From Lysobacterales bacterium PRO7 (GTDB lineage Bacteria > Pseudomonadota > Gammaproteobacteria > Xanthomonadales > Rhodanobacteraceae): DNA of 64,000 nucleotides. A program made the position numbers and the translations under genes. How positions within the stretch are numbered: the stretch's first letter is position 1; every line of letters starts with the position of its first letter. The DNA lies in the NCBI GenBank assembly GCA_021404785.1, contig QWHH01000003.1:248001-312000 (forward strand). Reading direction: 5' to 3'. Below the pieces are notes generated by a model. That model did not search any database, was not told where the DNA came from, and worked only from the letters and a program-made list of their open reading frames with translations. Positions 18,241 through 28,713 of the stretch are shown here, piece after piece.

Positions 18241-18987
18241 ATGATCGAAGTCAGAAATCTGCACAAGGCGTTCGGCAAGGGCGCCAAGCGCATGGTCGCG
18301 GTGGATGGCGTGTCGTTCGTCGCGCGCGACGGCGAAATCACCGGTCTGCTCGGCCCGAACGGCGCCGGCAAGACCACCACGCTGCGTTGCCTGTACACCC
18401 TGATGAGCCCCGATTCCGGGCAGGTGCTGGTGGACGGCATCGACGCTGCAGTCGACCCGGTCGCGGTGCGCCGGCGCCTGGGCGTATTGCCGGATGCGCG
18501 CGGTCTGTACAAACGTCTGACCGCACGCGAGAACATCGATTATTTCGCGCGCCTGCACGGCATCCAGACGCAGACCATGCACGCGCGGCGCGAATCGCTC
18601 GCCGATGCGCTGGAGATGCGCGACATCCTGGATCGCCGCACCGAAGGCTTCTCGCAAGGCCAGCGCGTCAAGACCGCGATCGCGCGCGCGCTGGTGCACG
18701 ATCCGAAAAACGTGATCCTCGACGAGCCGACCAATGGGCTGGACGTGATGTCCACGCGCGCGATGCGCACGTTCCTGAAATCGATGAAGACGGAAAGGCG
18801 CTGCGTGCTGTTCTCCAGCCACATCATGCAGGAAGTGGCGGCGCTGTGCGATCGCATCGTCGTCATCGCGCGCGGCCGTGTCGTCGCCGACGAGTCGCCG
18901 GATGCGCTGCGCGCGCAAACCGGCGAGACGAACCTGGAAGACGCATTCGTCAAATTGATCGGCACCGATGAAGGACTCGCCGCATGA
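18241..18987 (+). CDS. natA: ABC transporter ATPase, NatA-like
   Basis: The 248-residue ATPase has Walker A GLLGPNGAGKTTTLRC, an atypical signature FSQGQRVKTAIARAL (Q in place of the second G), Walker B NVILDEPTNGLDV and SSHIMQEVAALC for the switch region. NatA of Bacillus and its relatives share this signature and pair with NatB-type permeases that have a large external loop. It overlaps natB by four bases. Sodium export is the founding function, but many homologues have unknown substrates, so the symbol is by similarity only. Confidence 0.85.
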   Translation: MIEVRNLHKAFGKGAKRMVAVDGVSFVARDGEITGLLGPNGAGKTTTLRCLYTLMSPDSGQVLVDGIDAAVDPVAVRRRLGVLPDARGLYKRLTARENIDYFARLHGIQTQTMHARRESLADALEMRDILDRRTEGFSQGQRVKTAIARALVHDPKNVILDEPTNGLDVMSTRAMRTFLKSMKTERRCVLFSSHIMQEVAALCDRIVVIARGRVVADESPDALRAQTGETNLEDAFVKLIGTDEGLAA

Positions 18988-20159
18988 ACTCCGCCATCAC
19001 CGTATTTTTCAAGGAAGTCCGCGAGAATATTCGCGACCGCCGCACCGTGATCAACACGCTGTTCGTCGGCCCCCTGATGGCGCCGCTGATCTTCGTGCTG
19101 CTGATCAACACCCTGGTCACGCGCGAGCTGTCGAAGGCGGAAAAGCCGCTGCCATTGCCGGTCGTCGGTGCGCAATACGCGCCGAACCTGATCGCGGCGC
19201 TCAAGCAGAACAACGTGGACATCAAGCCCGCACCCGAAGATCCGGATGCCGCCGTGCGCAACCAGGATGCCGACGTCGTGCTGCGCATCGGCCCGGATTT
19301 CGTGAAAGCATGGGACAAGGGCGAACCGGCGCAGGTCGAGATGATCTACGACGCCTCGCAACAGGACGCGCGCGGGCCGACCGAACGCCTGAAGAAACTG
19401 ATCGAGGGTTATGGCCAGCGCACCGGCGCTTTGCGCCTGCTTGCGCGCGGGCTGTCGCCGTCGATCCTGAAACCCGTGGTGATTGCCGACCGCGACCAGT
19501 CCACGCCGCAAAGCCGCGCCGGACTCATGTTCGCGATGCTGCCGTACTTCTTCATACTCGGCGGTTTCATCGGTGGCATGGCGCTGGCCATCGATACCAC
19601 TGCCGGTGAACGCGAGCGTCAGTCGCTGGAGCCCTTGCTTGCCAATCCGGTGCCGCGCTGGAAGATTCTCGGCGGCAAGTTGATGGCGACAACCGCGTTT
19701 GCGATCACGACGGTGGCGTTGTCGATCATCGCGTTCGCCGTCGTCGGCCAGTTCCTGCCGACGGAAAAGATCGGCATGAGCCTGACCCTCGGCCCGCGTT
19801 TCATCGTCGCCACCGTGTTCGTGATGCTGCCGCTGGCCGCCTTGCTCGGCGCCTTGCAGACGCTCGTCGCCGCGTTCGCCAAGAGTTACCGCGAAGCGCA
19901 GACTTATCTGTCGCTGCTCATGCTCGTGCCGATCATCCCGACCTTGCTGTTGTCGATCCTGCCGATCAAGACGCAGTTGTGGATGTACGCCGTGCCACTG
20001 CTCGGCCAGCAGGTCACGATCATGCGCCTGATGCGCGGCGATCCGGTATCGGACATGGCCTTGCTGATCTGCTTCGTTTGCACGTCCATCGCCGCGCTCG
20101 TGGTGTGTGCGGTCACCGCGCGGATTTACTACAGCGAGCGCCTGGCGATTTCGGCGTAG
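18984..20159 (+). CDS. natB: ABC transporter permease, NatB-like
   Basis: The 391-residue permease begins with KEVRENIRDRRTVINTLFVGP, the family's cytosolic lead, then one membrane helix (about 25-45), a large external domain (about 50-180) and five or six helices in the C-terminal half (MLPYFFILGGFIGGMALA, ETIAGERERQSLEPLL-like coupling segment, LLMLVPIIPTLLLSIL). This is the ABC-2 type 3 layout of NatB. It is the last gene of the operon and is followed by convergent comM after three bases. Confidence 0.85.
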   Translation: MNSAITVFFKEVRENIRDRRTVINTLFVGPLMAPLIFVLLINTLVTRELSKAEKPLPLPVVGAQYAPNLIAALKQNNVDIKPAPEDPDAAVRNQDADVVLRIGPDFVKAWDKGEPAQVEMIYDASQQDARGPTERLKKLIEGYGQRTGALRLLARGLSPSILKPVVIADRDQSTPQSRAGLMFAMLPYFFILGGFIGGMALAIDTTAGERERQSLEPLLANPVPRWKILGGKLMATTAFAITTVALSIIAFAVVGQFLPTEKIGMSLTLGPRFIVATVFVMLPLAALLGALQTLVAAFAKSYREAQTYLSLLMLVPIIPTLLLSILPIKTQLWMYAVPLLGQQVTIMRLMRGDPVSDMALLICFVCTSIAALVVCAVTARIYYSERLAISA

Positions 20160-20162
20160 GGA

Positions 20163-21671
20163 TCAACTGCTGCCGAGCGCGCGTCGATACTGGATCGCCT
20201 CGGTCAGGTGCGCCGTGGCAACACGTTCGGCACTGTCGAGGTCGGCGATGCTGCGTGCGACGCGCAGCACGCGGTGGTAGGCGCGCGCGGACAGGCCAAG
20301 CTTGTCGAGCGCGCGTTCGAGCAGGGCGCGGTCGGAAGGGGTAAGTGCGCAATCACGTGAAACTTCACGGTTGGACAATTGCGCGTTCGCCTTGCCAGCG
20401 CGTTGCAGTTGCCGGTCGCGCGCGGCGACGACGCGTGCGCGTACGACGCAGCTGCTTTCTCCACCGGGCGTCGTTTCGCCGAGTTCGACCAGCGCCACGC
20501 GCGGCACGGCAATCTGCAAGTCGATGCGATCGAGCAAGGGGCCCGACACACGCGCGCGGTAGCGGCGCACCTGCTCTGGCGTGCAGACGCAGCGGCCGGA
20601 TGGATCGCCCGCGTATCCGCAGGGACAAGGATTCATCGCCGCGACGAGCTGGAACGCGGCGGGAAACTCGGCCTGGCGCGCCGCGCGCGAGATCACGATG
20701 TGTCCGGATTCCAGCGGTTCACGCAGCACTTCCAGCACGCGGCGGTCGTACTCCGGCAGTTCGTCGAGGAACAGCACGCCGCGATGCGCGAGCGAGATCT
20801 CTCCTGGGCGCGGCACCGGCCCGCCGCCAACCAGGGCGACGGCGGAGGCGGTATGGTGCGGCGCGCGAAATGGCCGCATTTTCCACATGTGGAAATCGAT
20901 ACCGCAACCGGCCACGGAACGGATTGCCGCCGCTTCCAGCGCCTCGGCTTCGGTCAACGGCGGCAGGATGCCGGGCAGGCGGCTGGCCAGCATGGTCTTG
21001 CCGGTGCCGGGTGGGCCGACAAAAAGCGCGTGGTGATTGCCGGTGGCGGCGATCTCCAGCGCGCGCCGTGCATGCGGCTGGCCGCGCACATCGGCCAGGT
21101 CGAGGCCAGGCGCTATCGCGGTGTCGACCGCTGCGAGACTCGTTGCGGCCGGGAGTTGCAATACGCCGCGCAGGAATGCACACACTTCCAGCAGCGATCC
21201 GGCGCCGTGCGCGGTTCCGCCACTTGCCAGCGCCGCCTCCGCGCCATTTTCGCGCGGCACGATCAGTGCGCGGCCGGATTTTGCCGCCTTCAGCGCGGCT
21301 GGCAACACGCCAGTGACCGCGCGCAGTTCGCCCGACAACGCAAGTTCGCCGAGAAATTCGTATTGCGCGAGACTTTCCTTCGGCAAGTGGCCTTGCGCGG
21401 CGAGAATACCGAGTGCGATCGGCAAGTCGAAACGTCCTCCATCCTTGGGAAGATCTGCTGGAGCGAGACTGACCGTAACGCGCCTGGCCGGATATTCCAA
21501 CTGCGCATTCTGGATCGCCACGCGTACACGGTCGCGTGCCTCTTTTACCGCCGCTTCCGGAAGGCCGACGATATTGGTTCCGGGAAGCCCGCCGGACAGA
21601 TGCACTTCCACCGTCACCGGCGGCGCCGAGACACCTTCTTGCGCGCGACTGTGGACGATGGCGAGACTCAT
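20163..21671 (-). CDS. comM: ComM/YifB Mg-chelatase-like AAA+ ATPase
   Basis: The 502-residue protein has the N-terminal Lon-S5-like domain (VTVEVHLSGGLPGTNIVGLP, SLAPADLPKDGGRFDL), the AAA+ core with Walker A LFVGPPGTGKTMLASRLPG and Walker B HRGVLFLDELPEY, and the C-terminal Mg-chelatase domain with the Cys cluster PCPCGYAGD...CVCTPEQV. ComM is a hexameric branch-migration motor that extends recombination tracts in natural transformation, so this supports, but does not prove, competence. It follows ubiK on the same strand after 63 bases. Confidence 0.95.
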   Translation of the reverse strand: MSLAIVHSRAQEGVSAPPVTVEVHLSGGLPGTNIVGLPEAAVKEARDRVRVAIQNAQLEYPARRVTVSLAPADLPKDGGRFDLPIALGILAAQGHLPKESLAQYEFLGELALSGELRAVTGVLPAALKAAKSGRALIVPRENGAEAALASGGTAHGAGSLLEVCAFLRGVLQLPAATSLAAVDTAIAPGLDLADVRGQPHARRALEIAATGNHHALFVGPPGTGKTMLASRLPGILPPLTEAEALEAAAIRSVAGCGIDFHMWKMRPFRAPHHTASAVALVGGGPVPRPGEISLAHRGVLFLDELPEYDRRVLEVLREPLESGHIVISRAARQAEFPAAFQLVAAMNPCPCGYAGDPSGRCVCTPEQVRRYRARVSGPLLDRIDLQIAVPRVALVELGETTPGGESSCVVRARVVAARDRQLQRAGKANAQLSNREVSRDCALTPSDRALLERALDKLGLSARAYHRVLRVARSIADLDSAERVATAHLTEAIQYRRALGSS

Positions 21672-21734
21672 GCAAAACCTCCGGACAAAACCGGCCCGTG
21701 CCGCGCGCGGCAGTCCGGGCGGTGTGGGGGAAAT

Positions 21735-22465
<731 letters not shown>

Positions 22466-22468
22466 CGT

Positions 22469-23632
22469 CTACTTTGCCGACGCTGGTGTTTCGCTGGCGA
22501 ATCCGCGCTCGACCAGCGGCACCAGCGCGGTGGTGTAGCGTACGGCATCATCCGGTTTCAGGTGCGACCATTCCGGCGGATCGAAGCCTTGCAGTTCCGG
22601 ATAATCCTCGAAATGAATGCCTGGCGCGCCGGTTTTGGCGAGCAGCACATCCCAGGTCTTTGCGCGCGGAAACACATGTTCGTCGAATTCGTGATACGGC
22701 CCGGCGTCGGGCGGACGCACGAACACGACTTCGACACCGCGTGCGCGCAGCTTGGCCGTCGCGTCGACCGCGCGCTGAATCTGCGTTTCGATCGCCTTCG
22801 CCACTTTTTCCGGCGTGTCCATATCCGGTGGCGGTGGGCCGTTCAGATGCTGCGCCCAGATGCTGCGCGCGAGATCCCGGTACGCGACATCGGTATAGAC
22901 CTTGTCCCACATATGCGTGTTGCGGTCGGCTTCGCTGACGCTGAGTTTGCGCACATCGAGCCGGTTCGGTACGCCCGGTCGCGCCGGCCAATCCTGGCGC
23001 TTGGCTACTTTGGGCAGCGCGAAATCCTCATCGAAAAACGCGAAGTACGGTTCGATCAACTTGCGCGATAGCCAGTTGCCGATGCGCTGCGACGGTGTTT
23101 CCTTTTGATAGTATTTCAACGCGTCACCGCGATAGGCGAAGCCGCTGAAGAACAGATCCGGCGCCACGCCCACCAGCAAATGCCCGGTGAAATTCGGATC
23201 AGCGGCCAGGTTCTCCATCGTCACCAGCGACGTCGTGCCTTCGAGCGCCAGCTGAATCGGACGTTCGCCGGTCAATTTTTCCCACACCGGCAACTGCACG
23301 TCGAACAGCACGCGCGAGGAGCCGATCAGTACGGTCTTGTTGCCTTCGCCATTGTCGATACGGCGGCGCTGCTGCGCCCACTCGGCATTGCTGTTGTAGT
23401 AATCGGGCACGGCGCCCCACGCACGCCAATACCATTCCCAGACGCCGATCAGCACTGCGAACAGCACGAATGCGCCGAGCAGAATGCGCCCCCAAGGCTG
23501 CGCCGGCACCTCGCGCAGCGGCACCGGCTGGGCCACGCCGGGACGATCGGCGGCGGTGACGCGCGCGTAATCGCCGCGGCGCAGGTAGCGTGCCTGATCT
23601 TCTGGTGAAACTTCGCTGCGGCGCATGTCCAT
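22469..23632 (-). CDS. SGNH/DltD-like membrane-anchored protein paired with MBOAT
   Basis: The 387-residue protein has a cytosolic N-terminus, one membrane helix (about 50-70, ILLGAFVLFAVLIGVWEWYW) and an extracytoplasmic domain. The segment VLIGSSRVLFD resembles the Ser block of SGNH-type hydrolases (DltD also has GSS), and EWSHLKPDDA near the C-terminus gives a D/H-containing block V. Its ATG lies two bases after the MBOAT stop, so the two genes form one unit. By analogy with DltB/DltD and AlgI/AlgJ-X, the MBOAT protein would move an acyl group across the membrane and this protein would hand it to a polymer. The polymer is unknown; sequence assignment is moderate. Confidence 0.65.
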   Translation of the reverse strand: MDMRRSEVSPEDQARYLRRGDYARVTAADRPGVAQPVPLREVPAQPWGRILLGAFVLFAVLIGVWEWYWRAWGAVPDYYNSNAEWAQQRRRIDNGEGNKTVLIGSSRVLFDVQLPVWEKLTGERPIQLALEGTTSLVTMENLAADPNFTGHLLVGVAPDLFFSGFAYRGDALKYYQKETPSQRIGNWLSRKLIEPYFAFFDEDFALPKVAKRQDWPARPGVPNRLDVRKLSVSEADRNTHMWDKVYTDVAYRDLARSIWAQHLNGPPPPDMDTPEKVAKAIETQIQRAVDATAKLRARGVEVVFVRPPDAGPYHEFDEHVFPRAKTWDVLLAKTGAPGIHFEDYPELQGFDPPEWSHLKPDDAVRYTTALVPLVERGFASETPASAK

Positions 23633-23634
23633 GA

Positions 23635-25050
23635 TCAGAATTGAAAATAGATGAATGCCGCGCCTTCGCCCTGGGCGATGACGATGGCGAACGCAAGCAG
23701 GCCCCAGACCAGGCACAGCGCCGCCGGATGCGCGCGCGCGATTACCGACTCGAGCGTGCGAGCACGCATGAACCAGTGCGTCAGCACCAGACCGCCGACG
23801 ATGACCGCGACGCTGAGCAGAAAGAACGTCGACAGAATCGGCTTGGCCGCCGCATTTGTGCCGAACATGCCGCCGAGCACCGTCCACGCCGTGCCGAAGG
23901 TCTTGGCGCGGAAGAACACCCAGGTGATGTTGACCAGTGCGTAGGTGAGCAGACCCAGCGCCACGAGCGCGAGCGTGCCGGGCCGGTAGCTGGAGAAATG
24001 CTTGCGCAGCAAGCGTTCGGCTGCCAGATACACGCCGTGCAATCCGCCCCAGACGACGAAAGTCCAGCTCGCGCCGTGCCACAGGCCTCCGAGCAGCATC
24101 GTCGTCATCAACGCGGCCAGGGTGCGGCGCTCGCCGTGGCGATTGCCGCCGAGCGGGATGTACAGGTAATCGCGCAGCCACGCCGACAGGGTGATATGCC
24201 AGCGCCGCCAGAAATCGGAAAAACCGATCGCCGCGTACGGAAAACGGAAGTTGTCCGGCATCGCGAAGCCCAGGCACAGCGCCGCGCCGATCGCGGTGGT
24301 CGAATATCCGGCGAAATCGCAGAAGATCTGTCCGCTGAAAGCGAGCGTCGCCGCCCAGGCATCGAGCGCGCCGGGAATCGCCTGCGCGTCGTAGATTTTC
24401 TCGGCCACCGGCGCGAGAAATCCGTCAGCCAGAACGACCTTGTTGAACAGGCCCAGCGTCATCAGGGCGAGGCCGAAGCGCAACTGATCGGCGCTAGCGC
24501 GACGCGGCTGCTCGAACTGCGGCACGAGTTCGGTCGGACGCATGATCGGGCCAGCGACCAGATGCGGGAAGAAGGTGACAAACAGCGCGTAGTCGAGGAA
24601 ATTCTCTGCCGGCTCTGCGCGGCGCAGATACACGTCAAGCGTGTACGCCAACGTGGCGAACGTGTAGAACGAGATGCCGACCGGCAGCACGATGTCGTGT
24701 GGCGCTGGCTGGTAGGCAACGCCGGCTGCGTGCAGAATCGCAGCGAAGTTGTCGAGCAGGAACTGGCCGTACTTGAAGTAACCGAGCATGCCGAGGTTGG
24801 CGACCACCGACAACACCATCCACGCGTGCCGCGCCGATTCGCGCTTGGCTTTCACCAGTCCCTGCGCCGCATACCAATCGACGACGGTGGAGATCCACAA
24901 CAGGATCACGAACGGCGGATTCCACGCCGTGTAGAACAGGTAACTGGCGAGCAGCAAGTTGACCTTGCGCCAAGTCCACGGCAACGGCAGGTTGTGCACA
25001 ACCAGCACGAGCGCGAAGAACGCCACGAATGTGAGCGAGTTGAAAACCAT
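23635..25050 (-). CDS. MBOAT family membrane-bound O-acyltransferase (AlgI/DltB-like)
   Basis: The 471-residue polytopic protein contains the MBOAT core: FAGYSTTAIGAALCLGF, then FSDFWRRWHITLSAWLRDY, YIPLGGNRHG and the catalytic His in LGGLWHGASWTFVVWG. It should transfer acyl (often acetyl) groups from a cytoplasmic donor to an exported glycan. The start at 25050 has GGGGGAGG upstream; an in-frame ATG nine codons earlier lacks one. It is divergent from the indolepyruvate oxidoreductase gene. No exopolysaccharide biosynthesis genes are adjacent, so the target is not deducible. Confidence 0.92.
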   Translation of the reverse strand: MVFNSLTFVAFFALVLVVHNLPLPWTWRKVNLLLASYLFYTAWNPPFVILLWISTVVDWYAAQGLVKAKRESARHAWMVLSVVANLGMLGYFKYGQFLLDNFAAILHAAGVAYQPAPHDIVLPVGISFYTFATLAYTLDVYLRRAEPAENFLDYALFVTFFPHLVAGPIMRPTELVPQFEQPRRASADQLRFGLALMTLGLFNKVVLADGFLAPVAEKIYDAQAIPGALDAWAATLAFSGQIFCDFAGYSTTAIGAALCLGFAMPDNFRFPYAAIGFSDFWRRWHITLSAWLRDYLYIPLGGNRHGERRTLAALMTTMLLGGLWHGASWTFVVWGGLHGVYLAAERLLRKHFSSYRPGTLALVALGLLTYALVNITWVFFRAKTFGTAWTVLGGMFGTNAAAKPILSTFFLLSVAVIVGGLVLTHWFMRARTLESVIARAHPAALCLVWGLLAFAIVIAQGEGAAFIYFQF

Positions 25051-25170
25051 TTCCCGGCCTCCCCCGAGAAAGGTCAACGGCGTGGATCATACAGGTTCCG
25101 GCTTGCGCCGCCACGGTCGCTGGGCGAGCGGCTGGTAGAATGGGCATCCAATCCGCCGTCACGACCGCCT

Positions 25171-28100
25171 ATGTCCGTCCCCGCTGCCAAACTCGACCTC
25201 GATTACACCCTCGAGCACAAATACACCCGCGAGGCTGGGCGCATTTACCTGTCCGGCGTGCAGGCGCTGGTGCGGCTGCCGCTGATGCAGCAGATGCGCG
25301 ATCGCGCGGCGGGACTGCACACGGCGGGTTTCATCTCCGGCTACCGCGGCTCGCCACTCGGCGGTTTCGATCTGGAGTTGTGGAAGGCGAAAAAGCATCT
25401 TGCCGCTTCCAATATCGAATTCACGCCGGGATTGAACGAAGATCTCGGCGCGACCATGGTCTGGGGCACGCAGCAGGCCAACCTGTTCCCGGGCGCCAAG
25501 TACGATGGCGTGTTTTCGATGTGGTACGGCAAGGGTCCGGGCGTTGATCGTTGCGGCGACGTGTTCAAGCACGGCAACGCAGCGGGTACGTCGAAAAACG
25601 GCGGCGTGCTCGCGCTCGCCGCCGACGACCACGCCTGCCGCTCGTCCACGCTGCCGCATGGCTCGGAACTAGAATTCGTCAGCGCGATGATGCCGGTGCT
25701 CAATCCCGCCGGCGTGCAGGACATTCTGGATATGGGCCTGCTCGGCTGGGCGATGAGTCGCTTCACCGGACGCTGGGTCGGCTTCAAGACGATTGCGGAA
25801 ACCGTGGAGTCGAGCGCGAGCGTCAACGTCAATCCGCATCAGCTCGACATCGTGATTCCGCAGGATTTCGAGCTGCCACCGGGCGGCTTGAATATCCGCT
25901 GGCCCGATCCGCCGCTGGATCAGGAAATGCGCCTGCACCAGTATGCGGTGAAGGCGGCCTGCGCGTTCGCGCGCGCGAACCAGCTTGATCGCATCGTGCT
26001 CGATTCACCGAAGGCGCGGCTCGGCATCGTCACTACCGGCAAGAGTTACCTCGATGTCTTGCAGGCGCTGGAATACCTCGGCATCAGCGAATCGGATGCG
26101 CGCGAAATAGGTATACGCGTCTACAAGGTCGGCATGACCTGGCCGCTCGAGCCGATCGGCATCCGCGAGTTTGCCAAAGGACTGGAAGACATCATCGTGG
26201 TCGAGGAAAAACGCTCCTTCCTCGAATCGCAGATGAAGGAATACATGTTCAATTGGGACACTCGACCACACATCGTCGGCAAGTACGACGAGGACGGCAA
26301 CTGGATCTTGCCGTCGACGAATGAATTGACGCCGGCAATGATCGCGCTGGTCATCGCCAAACGCCTGTCGCGTTTTTTCAGCAGCGAGGCGATGACTTCA
26401 CGCGTGGCCTGGATCGAAGCCAAGGAACATGAACTCACCCTGCCACGCGCGAATTTCCCGCGCGTGCCGCATTACTGCTCCGGCTGCCCGCACAACACCT
26501 CGACGAATGTGCCGGAAGACTCGCGCGCGCTCGGCGGCATCGGCTGCCATTACATGGTGACGTGGATGGATCGGCGCACCGACACGTTCACGCAGATGGG
26601 CGGCGAAGGCGCGACCTGGTGCGGGCAGGCGCCGTTCACGGCGACGAAGCACGTGTTCCAGAACCTCGGCGATGGCACGTATTTCCATTCCGGCTCGCTC
26701 GCGATCCGGCAGGCGGTCGCGGCCAAGGTCAACATCACCTACAAGATTCTGTACAACGATGCGGTCGCGATGACTGGCGGCCAGCCGGTGGACGGGAAAC
26801 TGTCCGTGCCCGACATCGCTCACCAGGTGCGCAGCGAAGGCGTGCAAACCATCATCGTGATGAGCGACGACATCGAGAAGTGGTCGGATCATTCGATTTT
26901 CCCAAGCGATGTGGAATTCATCCACCGCGACGAACTCGATGCGGTGCAAAAGCGTCTGCGCGAGGTGACTGGCGTGTCCGTGCTCATCTACGACCAGGTT
27001 TGCGCGACCGAGAAACGCCGCCGCCGCAAGCGCGGCAAGCTGGAAGACCCCAAGAAGCGCGTATTCATCAACTCGCTGGTCTGCGAAGGCTGCGGCGATT
27101 GCGGCAAGGAGTCATTCTGCGTTTCCGTGCTGCCGAAGGAAACCGAGTACGGGCGCAAGCGCGAGATCGATCAGTCCAGCTGCAACAAGGATTTTTCCTG
27201 CGTCAAGGGCTTCTGCCCGAGCTTCGTCACCGTGCACGGTGGCGGATTGAAGAAGCGCAAGCCCGGAAGCACCAAAGTGGATTTCTCCACATTGCCGCAA
27301 CCACAATTTGCGAGCGACCTGTCCAAACCGTGGAACATTCTCGTCACCGGCATCGGCGGCACGGGCGTGGTCACCATCGGCGCGCTGATCGGCATGGCCG
27401 CGCATCTGGAAGGCAAGGGCAGCACCGTGCTCGACCAGACCGGCCTCGCGCAAAAGGGCGGCGCGGTCACCTGTCATCTGCGCATCGCCAAATCGCCCGC
27501 CGACATCCACGCCGTGCGCATTGCCGCGGGCGAGGCTGACGCCGTGCTCGGCTGCGACATGGTCGTGGTCAACGATTACTGGTCGCTGTCGAAAATCCGT
27601 GCCGGGCGCTCGCGCGTGCTGCTCAATTCCTACGAGGCGATGCCGGGCAGTTTTACGATGAAGCCCGACATGCAGTTTCCCGCCAATGGCATTGTCGATG
27701 CCGTGAAAACGGCGCTGGGTGGGCAGATGCCGGAAATCGTCGACGCGACGGATCTGGCCGTGAAACTGCTCGGTGATTCCATCGGCGCGAACCTGTTCAT
27801 GCTCGGCTACGCTTGGCAAAAAGGCTGGGTTCCGTTGTCGCAGGATGCGCTGATGCGCGCGGTGGAATTGAATGGCGCCGCGGTGGAGATGAACAAGGCT
27901 GCGTTCAACTGGGGACGCATGGCGGCGCACGATATTGCGAAGGTCGAAGCCGCGACAGCGGCTGAGGGTGAGGCATGGATGCCGAACGGCGAACGCGCCA
28001 AGGATGGCTACTTGCCATTGGACGATTCGCACCTGAGCACCACGCTGGACGAGCGCATCGCGCGTCGCGTCGCTTTCCTCACCGATTATCAGAACGCGGC

Positions 28101-28695
28101 GTATGCGCAGAAATTCAAATCGCTCGTCGACAAGGTGAGTGTCGCCGAACAGGCGAAAACGCCGGGCTCCAGCGCGCTAACCGAAGCCGTGGCGCGCTAC
28201 GCGTTCAAGCTGATGGCCTACAAGGATGAATACGAAGTTGCGCGGCTGTATACCAGCGGCGACTTCGAGAAACGCATCCGCGAACAATTCGACGGCGACT
28301 TCAAGCTGCACTTCCATCTCGCGCCGCCGCTGCTCGCGCACCGCGACAGCGAAGGCAAGCTGCGCAAGGGCGAATACGGATCATGGGTATTCGGCGCCTT
28401 CAAGCTGCTGGCGAAACTGCGGTTCTTGCGCGGCGGCGCGTTCGATGTCTTTGGCTACACCGCCGAGCGCAAGACCGAGCGCGCGTTGATCGATGAATAT
28501 TTCGCCACGGTCGAGGAATTGCTGGCGACGCTGAGTCGCGAGAATCTTGCACTCGCCGTCGACATTGCCAGCGTGCCCGAACAGATTCGTGGCTACGGAC
28601 ATATCAAGCACACGCATCTGGAGAAGGCACGAGCGCGCCGCGAGCAGTTGCTCGGCGCGTGGCGCAATCCGGCGGCTACAAAAGCGGCCGCGTGA
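25171..28695 (+). CDS. Indolepyruvate ferredoxin oxidoreductase, fused subunits
   Basis: This 1174-residue enzyme joins the alpha and beta functions of 2-oxoacid:acceptor oxidoreductases (aerobic proteobacterial type), which decarboxylate aryl-pyruvates to aryl-acetyl-CoA in amino acid breakdown. In order: pyrimidine-binding domain (GFISGYRGSPLGGFD), TPP domain with GIGCHYM, QMGGEGATWCGQAPF and NDAVAMTGGQP, a Cys-rich [4Fe-4S] region (CEGCGDCGKESFC, CNKDFSCVKGFC) near residues 635-690, the gamma domain (GIGGTGVVTIGALIGMA, DQTGLAQKGG) and a C-terminal domain of unknown fold. The start is ATG at 25171; the frame stays open far upstream but that region is antisense to the MBOAT pair. Confidence 0.92.
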   Translation: MSVPAAKLDLDYTLEHKYTREAGRIYLSGVQALVRLPLMQQMRDRAAGLHTAGFISGYRGSPLGGFDLELWKAKKHLAASNIEFTPGLNEDLGATMVWGTQQANLFPGAKYDGVFSMWYGKGPGVDRCGDVFKHGNAAGTSKNGGVLALAADDHACRSSTLPHGSELEFVSAMMPVLNPAGVQDILDMGLLGWAMSRFTGRWVGFKTIAETVESSASVNVNPHQLDIVIPQDFELPPGGLNIRWPDPPLDQEMRLHQYAVKAACAFARANQLDRIVLDSPKARLGIVTTGKSYLDVLQALEYLGISESDAREIGIRVYKVGMTWPLEPIGIREFAKGLEDIIVVEEKRSFLESQMKEYMFNWDTRPHIVGKYDEDGNWILPSTNELTPAMIALVIAKRLSRFFSSEAMTSRVAWIEAKEHELTLPRANFPRVPHYCSGCPHNTSTNVPEDSRALGGIGCHYMVTWMDRRTDTFTQMGGEGATWCGQAPFTATKHVFQNLGDGTYFHSGSLAIRQAVAAKVNITYKILYNDAVAMTGGQPVDGKLSVPDIAHQVRSEGVQTIIVMSDDIEKWSDHSIFPSDVEFIHRDELDAVQKRLREVTGVSVLIYDQVCATEKRRRRKRGKLEDPKKRVFINSLVCEGCGDCGKESFCVSVLPKETEYGRKREIDQSSCNKDFSCVKGFCPSFVTVHGGGLKKRKPGSTKVDFSTLPQPQFASDLSKPWNILVTGIGGTGVVTIGALIGMAAHLEGKGSTVLDQTGLAQKGGAVTCHLRIAKSPADIHAVRIAAGEADAVLGCDMVVVNDYWSLSKIRAGRSRVLLNSYEAMPGSFTMKPDMQFPANGIVDAVKTALGGQMPEIVDATDLAVKLLGDSIGANLFMLGYAWQKGWVPLSQDALMRAVELNGAAVEMNKAAFNWGRMAAHDIAKVEAATAAEGEAWMPNGERAKDGYLPLDDSHLSTTLDERIARRVAFLTDYQNAAYAQKFKSLVDKVSVAEQAKTPGSSALTEAVARYAFKLMAYKDEYEVARLYTSGDFEKRIREQFDGDFKLHFHLAPPLLAHRDSEGKLRKGEYGSWVFGAFKLLAKLRFLRGGAFDVFGYTAERKTERALIDEYFATVEELLATLSRENLALAVDIASVPEQIRGYGHIKHTHLEKARARREQLLGAWRNPAATKAAA

Positions 28696-28707
28696 GGCGG
28701 CCGCTTT
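28681..28707. terminator. Bidirectional terminator-like hairpin between convergent genes
   Basis: AAAGCGGCCGC pairs with GCGGCCGCTTT across a five-base loop. The stop codon of the oxidoreductase gene is inside the loop. It lies seven bases from the stop of the S10 peptidase gene. Confidence 0.7.
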
Positions 28708-28713
28708 CGGATA

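Noticed and set aside
23641-25170. N-terminal extension of the indolepyruvate oxidoreductase
   Set aside because: It is antisense to the MBOAT pair and has no homology pattern; the enzyme starts at 25171.
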